A DNA stretch of 64,000 nucleotides. Source: Paralithodes platypus (Eukaryota; Arthropoda; Malacostraca; Decapoda; Lithodidae). The notes below the pieces were generated by a model. That model was not told where the DNA came from. It was given only the letters and a program-made list of their open reading frames with translations, and did no database searches. The position numbers and the translations under genes were made by a program. Of the stretch, positions 31,666 to 39,890 are shown piece after piece. The stretch spans positions 15,022,399 through 15,086,398 of the forward strand of contig CM064519.1 of NCBI GenBank assembly GCA_032716605.1. Reading direction: 5' to 3'. Position 1 is the first letter of the stretch, and every line of letters starts with the position of its first letter.

Positions 31666-33312
31666 TACATACATACATAAAATTTTAAGACTGAGTGTTC
31701 CACACATAAGTGCAGTTTCAGTCTCTTGTCCTATTGGCGGCATTCCAGGCAACCCTGTTAAGGGCTGCTTCACTTGTCAAGTTCTTGGATTTGAGATCGG
31801 CGCGTATAGTCCGATCCCAGGTCTTCCTCGGTCCACCCCTTGGTGCAGCTCCCTCCACAATCACAGACCTGCATTTTTTTACCCAATTTTGTTCATCCAT
31901 TCTCTCCACATGTCCATACCATCCCAGTCTACTTGTACGCATCACCTCGCTAATACTCTTTATACCTAAACGTCTCCTCAGCTCAACATTTGTTATTCTA
32001 TCCTGTAGCCTGGCCCCACACATCCATCTCACCATTCTCATCTCATTACGCTCCATTCTGTTGACATCCTCTACTTTAACGGCCCATGTTTCTGAGGCAT
32101 ACGTCATTGCACTTCTAACACATGAGGCATACACCTTTCCCTTCAGGGGGAGAGGCATTCTTTTCAATTCTCTGAACTTCCCCCAGCCACACCTAATTCT
32201 AGCAACAGTGGCAGCCTCAGCCCCACCACCGGCAGAGATGGTATCTCCTAGGTAACAAAACTTGTTCACCAGCTCCAAAGACTCATTTCCAAAATTCACA
32301 GCCACAGGATCATCACTTAACACAAGCTCGCCTTTGCACACTACGCACTCAAATTTCTCTATTTCTGACTTATCCTTCGGCAGGGGCCCCTTTATTCTAC
32401 TACAGCGCTTACTCCCATGGTGTACCCAACATCGACAGATGCTACATTGAATTGAGTTAACGCCCACTCCCTTTCCACACACTGCACATGGGTATGCACC
32501 GCTCTTTTCCACATTGCCTCGTCTCAAACTACAATGCATAACCTTGGTTTTGTTAATATTGACTCTTAAACCCTTGCTCGCCATGCCCTCTCTCCACTCT
32601 CTGAATTTGGCCTCAGCATCCTGCATACTGTCAGCTATTAGGACTAAATCGTCTGCATAAAACAGTTCCAACGGGAGTCCGCCTCTAAAAATTCTAGACA
32701 GCGCCTCCAAGACCATAATAAAGAGGAGGGGGCTTAACACTGAACCCTGATGGACTCCAACACGGACTGCGAACTCATCACTCAGTACACCCTTCACCCT
32801 CACCGAACTTCGCGAATCCTCATACATCTTCCTTATCACACGCACTAGCCACTCTTCCACACCAAGTTTCCTCATAGCCCACTGTACAACATCTCTAGGT
32901 ACCCTATCAAAGGCCTTCTCCAGGTCCACAAACACAAAGTAAAGATCCCTGCCTTTTAGTAAGTATCTTTCCTGTATCTGCCTGACCATGAAGATAGCAT
33001 CGGTTGTACCACGTCCTGGCATAAAACCAAACTGCATATCATCAATAGAGATGCTTTGCCTGATCAAACCCTCAAGGACTCTCTCACAGACCTTCATGAT
33101 TTGGTCAAGCATTTTCAGGCCCCTATAATTTCCTCTATCTAGCGCATCCCCTTTTCCTTTGTATATATTTACTATTACACTTTTGAGCCAATCCTCTGGG
33201 ATTTTCTCATCTTTAATAATGGTGTTTATCAACTCAGTGACTAAGTTTACACCAATCTCCCCTGAGGCTTTTATCATCTCAGCGACAATGTCGGAGCAAC
33301 CTGGAGCTTTAC
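31657..33312 (-). mobile_element. RTE-type LINE, 5'-truncated, inserted antisense
   Basis: Lies inside the RT domain of the I-type LINE. On the minus strand it ends in TTATG(TATG)n (plus-strand (CATA)n at 31660-31678), a short-repeat tail as in RTE elements. The 5' truncation point is near 33312, where the RTE and host-LINE sequences share TGTCCTTCAT on opposite strands. Body about 1.65 kb; endonuclease absent. Confidence 0.85.
31718..33312 (-). CDS. RTE-type RT with inserted zinc-binding module
   Basis: Open for its whole length. RT: KDSKAPGCSDIVAEMIKA, NYRGLKMLDQIMKV, MQFGFMPGRGTTDAIF, motif A FVFVDLEKAFDRV, HQGSVLSPLLFIM, motif C LELFYADDLVLIA, INKTKVM. Between palm and thumb sits a Cys/His module CAVCGKGVGVNSIQCSICRC / WVHHGSKRCSRIKG / FECVVC, PHD-like in spacing. 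After it: FCYLGDTISAGGG, YASETWAVK, MVRWMCGARLQDRI, LGWYGHVERM, GGPRKTWD. The frame extends to 33385 only because the flanking antisense host-LINE sequence happens to be open. Catalytic residues intact, but with no endonuclease the copy is not autonomous. Confidence 0.88.
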
Positions 33313-35016
33313 TGTCCTTCATTGACGTTGCCAGCGCCTTTGATGCGGCACCACACGAGGGTATCCTGTCCCGCCTCTCTACCATGGGGGTCCAGGGTCA
33401 GCCGTTATCATGGTTGCGTAGCTTTCTCTCGAAACGCACCTTCTCAGTCTCCGTTGGTGGAGCAACATCCTTATCACACGATGTTCGCCGGAGCGGTCCC
33501 CAAGGTTCAGGTCTCAGTCCCTTCCTCTTTAACGCCCTCCTATCCTGTCTCCCTCGCCCTTGTGGCACCTCCCTCCATGTCTATGCTGATGATATCACAA
33601 TAACCGCCTCGGCCCCCATGGCGGAAGAGGCCCAACGCATCCTACAACAGGGTGCTGATGCCCTACAACAATGGTTCACCACCTGGGGCTTCACAGTTAA
33701 CCCACAGAAATGTGCCCTCATGTTCTTCACCCAAAAACGCTCCCTCCCTGCCCTCCCCACCATCTCCATCTCAGGTGTACCTGTCCCCTTGCGTAGGCAA
33801 CACAACTTCCTTGGCCTACGATTCAATGGACCCATCCTGACCTGGCGATCTCACATAGACTACCTTCGTGAATCCTGTTTCAAGAGGCTCAATATCATGA
33901 AAAGCCTGGCAGGTGTACGGTGGGGAGCTAATAGAGACGTCCTACTCAAGTTCTACAAAACCTACGTGTTGAGCAAATTAGCCTATGGATGTACAATCTA
34001 TGGATCTGCATCTAAAACTGTCCTATCCCGCCTAGATGTCATACACAATACCGCTTTGCGAATTTCTACAGGGGCCTTTTGCACTTCCCCAGTCATCGCC
34101 CTCCAGGCGGAGAGTGGCCTTCTCCCGCTTGAATACTGCCGGCATTTACATGCTGGCTCCCTTCTGTATAGGTTTTCCTCCCTACCGTCATTACACCCTC
34201 TCTCTATTCTATTCTCTCATACCGCCATTGATACCCATAATCCCTCCTGGCCTGTTAAATCCCGCACACCCTTTCTAGTCAATGCCTTAAAATCACTCCA
34301 ACTACTCTCAATCCCCCCTCCTACCTCCACTCCGATCCCCCCTGTGTCCCCGATCCCCCCCTGGTTCCCCCTCTCCTCTCTTTTTCATCTTTCCTTTCAT
34401 GTCCCATTTCTCAAATCCAATGACGGATCCCTTGCCCCTCAACTCTTTCTCGAACTCCTCTCTCTTCGATTCCCTGGCTTCCTCAGGGTGTTTACAGACG
34501 GCTCCTTCACCCCTCGCTCTCTCTCTACCTCAGCCGCATTTTATGTGGAAGACCTCTCCCTGACTCGTACCTGGCGTCGGTCGGCAAGACACTCGGTCTT
34601 AGCCGCGGAACTTTTTGCAATATTGATGGCCCTGCAGTTCCTACACGATTTCCTTCCCCCTCAACCAGTAGTCATCTTCTCTGACTCTCTCTCTTCCCTG
34701 TACCTCCTTTCCTCACAACATGCTCGCTCCTATCGCCGCCTAGTCTTCCTCTCTCTTTCACTTGCCTACTCCCTGCACTCCAAAGGCTTTACTCTGAGGT
34801 TCCAGTGGGTCCCTTCACACACTGGTATTCAAGGCAATGAAATCGCTGATAAAGCCGCCAACCTAGCACACTCCTCTCCCGTCATTGAATCATTCCCCCT
34901 AGACCACTCCTCCATCTCCAAGCTCCTCTTCGACACCTGTTGGTCGAACTGGAGTACGTCTTCTTCACAGTCCCTCTCCCGCACCACCCTTGGGCAGTAC
35001 CGCACTGTAACTGGAA
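33313..35016 (+). pseudogene. I-type LINE ORF2, RT remainder and RNase H
   Basis: Resumes at motif A (LSFIDVASAFDAAPHEG), then SGPQGSGLSPFLFNALL, motif C HVYADDITITA, FLGLRFNGPILTW, YKTYVLSKLAYGCTIYG, and after a Pro-rich linker an RNase H: RVFTDGSFTP, LAAELFAILMALQF, VIFSDSLSSL, WVPSHTGIQGNEIADKAA, which gives the D-E-D-D set in full. No stop in about 570 codons. The element ends mid-domain near LGQYRTVTGRL, where the open frame runs on into antisense Harbinger sequence (to 35273) without meaning. Confidence 0.87.
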
Positions 35017-35707
35017 GATTATGCTCAACATTCTGTATAAGGATGTGTATAGTTCTCTTGCGTAGCCGGAAACGTTCTATGAACTCCTCCGACATTGCCT
35101 GGAAGGGGTCCATTCTGTCTACAACGATTCTGTGGAATCGCCGTCTCCTATACTCCTCTTCCTGTTCGTCGAACATATTTTCCCACTCCTGGAAAATGTC
35201 CAACGGCATTTCTATGTTGGGCAGCTCCACGGCATTATTTCTGAGGAGATCCATTCCAAGTTCTGCAAGATAATATAAAAAATAGATGTGTGCTGTACTG
35301 TACAATACAGTTATGGTGGACATATAAAGGGCACTGGAGTTAAGGTACACACTATACAGTACTATATACAAATACTCTATAGTATTATTCAACATTTATA
35401 AATTTCTTTTATAATTTTAATCAAATGTATGAAACTTGGGCACCATGACTGATAATTACAGGGTAATTTTCAAGAAGACACTTGGCATTATTGCTGGTTA
35501 TTTTCAGAATACAGTACCGTACTGTATTTGAATAGCTGTGGATGTAGATGTAGTCTGTAACCTGTATAATCAGCTCGATCCTGATTCCTGCTGCTCAGTA
35601 CAGTACTATACAAGGTAGGCTATGAACTGTTACTTTTTACCCATATTGACACGTTAAATGATCTTGACCCAATTTTCCCCAAGCTCCAAAGCCCTCTCAA
35701 CCTGTGG

Positions 35708-35935
35708 TGTTTATAATATCCCTGAGGTAATGGGCCATGTACTACTGTTTATAATATCCCTGAGGTAATGGGCCATGTACTACTGTTTATAATATCCCTG
35801 AGGTAATGGGCCATGTACTACTGTTTATAATATCCCTGAGGTAATGGGCCATGTACTACTGTTTATAATATCCCTGAGGTAATGGGCCATGTACTACTGT
35901 TTATAATATCCCTGAGGTAATGGGCCATGTACTAC
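35708..35935. repeat. Minisatellite, 38 bp x 6, perfect
   Basis: Six identical, contiguous copies starting at 35708, 35746, 35784, 35822, 35860 and 35898; each begins TGTTTATAATATCC and ends CATGTACTAC. The left flank before 35708 and right flank after 35940 differ. Identity of all six units implies recent expansion. Confidence 0.95.
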
Positions 35936-36260
35936 TGTTTAAGAGGCTTTTGCCATAATATTCTTCTAAAAAGTACTGTAGGCCTATTGATTTTAGTTTA
36001 GTTTAGGTGAAGAAAATCCCCTCCTCAAACGTGGTAGCATAAAGTATCCCAGACTTTTACGAAGTCATATTAGATACTTTTGAAGGAGACCGACGCCAAA
36101 ATCACAGTAATTTTCCATAAAAACATAGGCCTATGGCTGTGATTTTACACCTAGGCTATCTAGATTATAAAACTACCAAAGCTTAAATACTTGAAGGATT
36201 TTCTGTAGGCTAATCATAAAATATAATGTTTTATCCCATTGAATGTAAAAAGAATATTTG

Positions 36261-36352
36261 TTTCTATGTGAGTGAAACAAAAGGCAGAATTGCCTGTAGC
36301 GAGTGCCTCCCCAGAGTCGTAAGAAAGAGTGACAGGGCCAAAATCAAGGGAC
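36261..36352 (-). mobile_element. LINE-A 3' UTR scrap, antisense
   Basis: Reverse complement reads CCCTTGATTTTGGCCCTGTC ... GGGGAGGCACTCGCTACAGG, matching the LINE-A 3' UTR at 46872-46950. About 90 bp, inserted in the Harbinger element. Confidence 0.75.
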
Positions 36353-37369
36353 TATTGGTAGTTTGGCAACTATTTTTGTTTATCACAAACCATTAAAAAC
36401 ATTGGTTATAACCAAAGTATTATGGCATAGACTAGGCAGTATGGTTACAATGAAGTAATTTAATCACAACCTAGCATAGTTTAATTTTCCTCGTTCATAT
36501 GTTTTCATTCTCCATGGTTCAAGGATCAATGCCATGTTTGGTTTACTTATAGAAAATTGACCCCTAGCCTATAGGCTAACATAAAGTTGCATCTTGGCTA
36601 CTTGTATCATCAACCTATACAAGAAATTGGTACTATCCTACTACTACAATAATGTATGAGTCATGAAATTCATAAGATAGGCCTAGGCTTAGGCTAGCCT
36701 TAGCTAGCTTACCAGGTTAACTTACGGTACTTACCAGGTAGGCCACTCACTGCCCACAGAGATAGTGGCTGTGTTCAGTAGAGGCTGATGATAGCACAAC
36801 TGGCTAGCCTCAAAGCCTACCAATTAGTCACTTATTACATTAAAAAAGTGTCCAAATGTATTCACACTGTGTACAAAATTAATGCACTGAAAGGAATTAA
36901 TCAACAAACGCATAACAATCCAATATACTCACAACGTTTGAAAGATGAGGGAGAGGGAAGCGAATCAACTGCCCTTCTTCTTTCTTCTTCTCTGCCCCCA
37001 CTTTGTTTTGGATGAATAAAAATCACGCGAAGACCAGTGGACTCTTCTAAAACTTTAAGAACATGACTTTATTTTCAATATCGTGCATTATATCATGCTA
37101 ATACAATTATATAATGGTCAAATCCAATATTTAGTCACACTGAATCTAATAATATAAGAATGTACAGTATTGAACAAAATGACGAAGGTAAAATCGAAGA
37201 GCAGCCTTGTGATAGACCTTCAAATTCCAATATTTTCCCCTGTTTAAGGGAAAGATTTTTCCTTCCCAAGGGAAAGGAACGGGAAGGATTTTTTAAGAAT
37301 ACCAAATCGAAAGAAAATTCCTTCCTTTCATTTTCGAAGGGAAAGAATTGTTTAAGAATACGGCTCTAA

Positions 37370-37620
37370 GACCTTTCACCCCATTTCTTTGTGAATTATA
37401 AGACTTTTAATGTAATTTTCTTCCTGACGAGCGATATTTAGCCTGTAACTTAAGAGGAACTGTTCGGCCTTAGGCCGGTAAACTTTTCTATCGAAAAATG
37501 TACCGTACATATTTATCTTTGAGTCTTCGGAGGGTGTTTTTTCTTTTGTTTGATAGAAGCCTAGGGTGGAAACTAAAACAAAATATTAAATACATAAATT
37601 AACAAATATATATTACCCCC
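37370..37620 (+). repeat. Family E repeat, copy 2
   Basis: Contains CTTCCTGACGAGCGATATTTAGCC, AGGAACTGTTCGGCC, TATCGAAAAATGTAC and GGAAACTAAAACAAAATATT, matching the order in 53570-53770. Ends are not defined. Confidence 0.55.
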
Positions 37621-37633
37621 CCCCCCACCTCCC

Positions 37634-38014
37634 TTAAGGGGGGTGATCTGCTTTTTGTTATTTATGTCTTTTTCTCTTTCTCTGGCATGTATCCATTCGG
37701 CCCCATTCAGCCCACTATTTTAAGAAGTTTATCCCCATCTAGGTGTCGATTTCTTCCTGGCGAGTGATAGCGAACCAGCATTATATGAAGAAATCCGGCT
37801 TCGCCGGAGACATTTTTTCTATCGAAAAATGTACAAATTTAGCCTGCTGTCAAACAAAAATAAAAAATATGCTGGCTCGCTACCGCTCGCCAGTAAAAAA
37901 ATTGACACCTGGATGGGGATAAAAGTCTTCAAACAGTAGGCTGAATAGGGCCAAATGGATAAAAGCCAGAGAAAGATAGAAAATGACAGAACAAAAACAG
38001 GTCACCCCCCTTAA
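37634..38014. mobile_element. TTAA-flanked foldback element
   Basis: Two inverted arms of about 150 bp (37634-37786 and 37863-38014) around a 75-bp loop. Left end TTAAGGGGGGTGATCTG, right end reverse complement TTAAGGGGGGTGACCTG; arms share ATCCATTCGGCCCCATTCAG-type and TTATCCCCATCTAGGTGTC-type blocks. TTAA at both borders. The arm interiors contain the 'GGCGAGTGATAGCGA' block of family E. Confidence 0.75.
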
Positions 38015-38225
38015 AGCAAATTGACTATATATTAGGATATGCTAGATTTGGGGAGCAGGGAATGAAAGAAATGGTCAAATATATATAATGATCGCACCAA
38101 AAAGCTATGGGAAAAAAATCTACTTTAGTGCCCCAAATCAGCGAATTTGTGAATTGTGGATATTTTAGGCGGATTAGGAAGTGATCTCAAGTGGATTAGT
38201 TAATCTTTCGATGTATTATGGTGGA

Positions 38226-38943
38226 CTAAACCCTTTCACGACCATATGACGCAGAGGTTGCCAGATTAGCAATAAGAAATAGAGTTCTCTCACTCTTATA
38301 ATTACCTCTCCAAAATTAGTTTTCTGCCCACAGCTAGCTCAAAGACAACTGCAGAGCTTGAAGTAACTACACTAAAGGTTTCTAAATACCCCTGGTGGTA
38401 ACAAAGGCTTTAACCCTCTCACCACGGAAGGGCTCTTGAACGCCCATAAAAAAGCATATAACAGGTACCCGGAAGGCCTCTTGAACGCCCAGTGGTTGAA
38501 AGCCTGTGAGCTTCGTGTGCGAGGCGTCGGTCCGACGCATGTAAACAACAGCCGGCTGGACCGACGCCCCGCATCTCCGGCCACAAGAAGGAGAGCGTCG
38601 CTTGTTCGTGTGTGCCTGTATGTTGTTGTTAAGTATCGAAAAGTGGTGTAAAGTGGCTGTTTTGGCCATAAAGTTATCTCCAATGAAATCATCATCACAG
38701 CTCAACCAGTTGACTTAGAGAGCTCTACTTAATGCCATTCTACAGGTAAATAACACAGCTACGCTTGGGGATGCGCGGGAATGCGGGAAGCAGTCTGATT
38801 AACGAATATACGGTAGCCTAGCCTAGACGTTTTTCGGCCAAAACACCCGGGTTTCGAGGAATATATATATAATACATAGCCGGGGCTGGAGGGTTAAAGT
38901 ATCCCTAATAGGCTCAAAATCGCGTCAAGAACGTGAGGGTTAT
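38226..38943. mobile_element. M2 MITE copy 1, split by a 488-bp MITE
   Basis: Left part 38226-38409 (ACCATATGACGCAGAGGTTG ... GGTAACAAAGGC) and right part 38898-38943 (AGTATCCCTAATAGGCTC ... CGCGTCAAGAACGTGAGGG). Uninterrupted relatives are at 52814-53049 and 53258-53492, where the sequence reads AACAAAGGCTTTAAAGTATC, i.e. the empty TTAA site. Outer TTAA borders of this copy have decayed. Confidence 0.8.
38410..38897. mobile_element. 488-bp TTAA MITE, copy 1
   Basis: Left TTAACCCTCTCACCACGG, right (reverse complement) TTAACCCTCCAGCCCCGG; TTAA at 38410-38413 and 38894-38897. Close copies at 44514-45001 and 51470-51957 (both reversed) and a chimeric relative at 45367-47216. The interior TTAGAGAGCTCTACTTAATG and GTTATCTCCA blocks match the right subterminal region of piggyBac 1 and 2, suggesting derivation from a piggyBac relative. 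Frames of 108-145 codons in this MITE are shared only because copies are recent. Confidence 0.85.
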
Positions 38944-38997
38944 AACGGGGCTATACATGAGGGAGAAGCGGGTCCAGAAAAAAAATACCTTTCCCTC

Positions 38998-39397
38998 TTA
39001 ACCCTATTAGGTGCAGGGTGGGCCAATTTGGAGCCTCCCAGTTTTACTCCATTAGCTTGGAGATTTTAAGAAGTTTCATCGCATTAGTTTGGCGATTATA
39101 TGATGCTTCAACCCAATAAGGTGTCTATTTTTCCTGGGCGAGCGAAAGCGAGCCCGCAATTTGGGAGAAACCGGCCTTTGGCCGGGAAATTTTTCTGCCG
39201 AAAAATGTACACATTTAACTTGAAGGGGGTCTGGGGGACGTTTTTTTAGTTTGAAGGGGGTTTGGAGAGGCGTTTTTCAAAGTCTAGCGGATAAACTAAA
39301 AACACATTGTTCGAAAATGGCTAAAACAAATAGAAACTTCAATAATAATGAAACAAAACCATAATAACCCCCGAGACTTTGCACCAGATAGTATTAA
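38998..39397. mobile_element. TTAA-flanked element with family E core
   Basis: Left TTAACCCTATTAGGTGCAG and right (reverse complement) TTAATACTATCTGGTGCAA form short inverted repeats. The core holds CCTGGGCGAGCGAAAGCGAG and CCGAAAAATGTACAC blocks of family E. 400 bp, no coding capacity. Confidence 0.5.
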
Positions 39398-39466
39398 GCC
39401 CTATCCGTATACGGGGATGTAGCTGTTTTAAATATGCCTACTATAATGATTTAACCTTTAACTGTA

Positions 39467-39600
39467 TTGATGGTGTAATGGTTAGTGTGTTTAAGATCCG
39501 TATGTGGTGACCCAGGTTCGAATCCCGGGTGGAGCACATGCTTTCGTTAATTACATTGGGTGGTGTTTGTTGTTGAGTGAAATTAATTAATTAGATTATT
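39467..39600 (+). mobile_element. tRNA-derived SINE (family S3), copy 1
   Basis: A-box-like TGGTGTAATGGTTAGTG at 39471 and B-box GGTTCGAATCC at 39515-39525, then ATGCTTTCGTTAATTACATT. No acceptor stem pairing, so not a tRNA gene. Copies: 52690-52795 (minus) and 53050-53160 (plus, head missing). Confidence 0.65.
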
Positions 39601-39890
39601 AGACAATTTTAACCCCTTTCTGTACCCTCTACATCTATTTAATTATATTCTAGCTATATTTAGAAAATGTTGTGCAGTTTAACCCTTCCTACCCGGGCTG
39701 CCTTAGGTAAGGACAGCGCGGCTGAAGGGCCGCAACCCGGTATGCCTTACCTAAGGCATTTGCTTGAAAGCATGCTTTAAAATTCGCGCGGGCAAATTTT
39801 ACTTTGCGGGGGCGATCGTAGCGCCACCAAGCCTTAACTACCAGGTTTATCAGTTCCTACGTTGCCGCCATTGAGAGCTATAGCAAAAAA

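Larger units (their letters stand above)
28101..35016 (+). mobile_element. I-type LINE (ORF1, endonuclease, RT, RNase H), interrupted
   Basis: Non-LTR element with the full domain order of the I superfamily, which is set apart from CR1/L2 by a C-terminal RNase H. Pieces: ORF1 28188-29860; endonuclease and RT start 29761-31665; RTE-type LINE inserted 31657-33312 in opposite orientation; RT rest and RNase H 33313-35016. The 3' end is missing: the sequence switches to an antisense Harbinger fragment at about 35017. High GC and C-rich codon use contrast with the AT-rich surroundings. Confidence 0.85.
35017..37366 (-). mobile_element. Truncated PIF/Harbinger-type DNA transposon
   Basis: Minus-strand exon 35017-35262 follows a good splice acceptor (TATATTATCTTGCAG, exon from 35262). 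It reads MPLDIFQEWENMFDEQEEEY, RRRRFHRIVVDRMDPFQAMS and FIERFRLRKRTIHILIQNVE, the N-terminal region of Harbinger (HARBI1-like) transposases before the DDE nuclease. The DDE domain is missing; the I-type LINE lies where it should be. A candidate outer end is GAGCCGTATTCTTAAAC on the minus strand at 37366, flanked by TAA (3-bp duplication typical of this group), with a second TTTAAGAATAC at 37291 as subterminal repeat. The opposite end is lost. Confidence 0.6.

Noticed and set aside
33159..35273. 704-codon plus-strand frame as a single protein
   Set aside because: Chimera: first about 50 codons are antisense RTE, last about 85 are antisense Harbinger.
34829..35395. 188-codon minus-strand frame as a single gene
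   Set aside because: Only 35017-35262 is transposase; the rest is intron or antisense LINE.
35708..35935. CRISPR-like array
   Set aside because: Units are contiguous and identical with no spacers; eukaryotic context.
38372..38698. Shared 107-145 codon frames (MSCDDDFIGDNFMAKTATLHHF and an overlapping frame) at 38372, 44706 and 51662
   Set aside because: They lie wholly in the 488-bp MITE; identity reflects recent copying, and two overlapping frames are equally conserved, which argues against coding.
39467..39540. Possible tRNA gene with good A and B boxes
   Set aside because: Ends do not pair as an acceptor stem and diverged copies exist at 52690 and 53050, so it is a SINE head.
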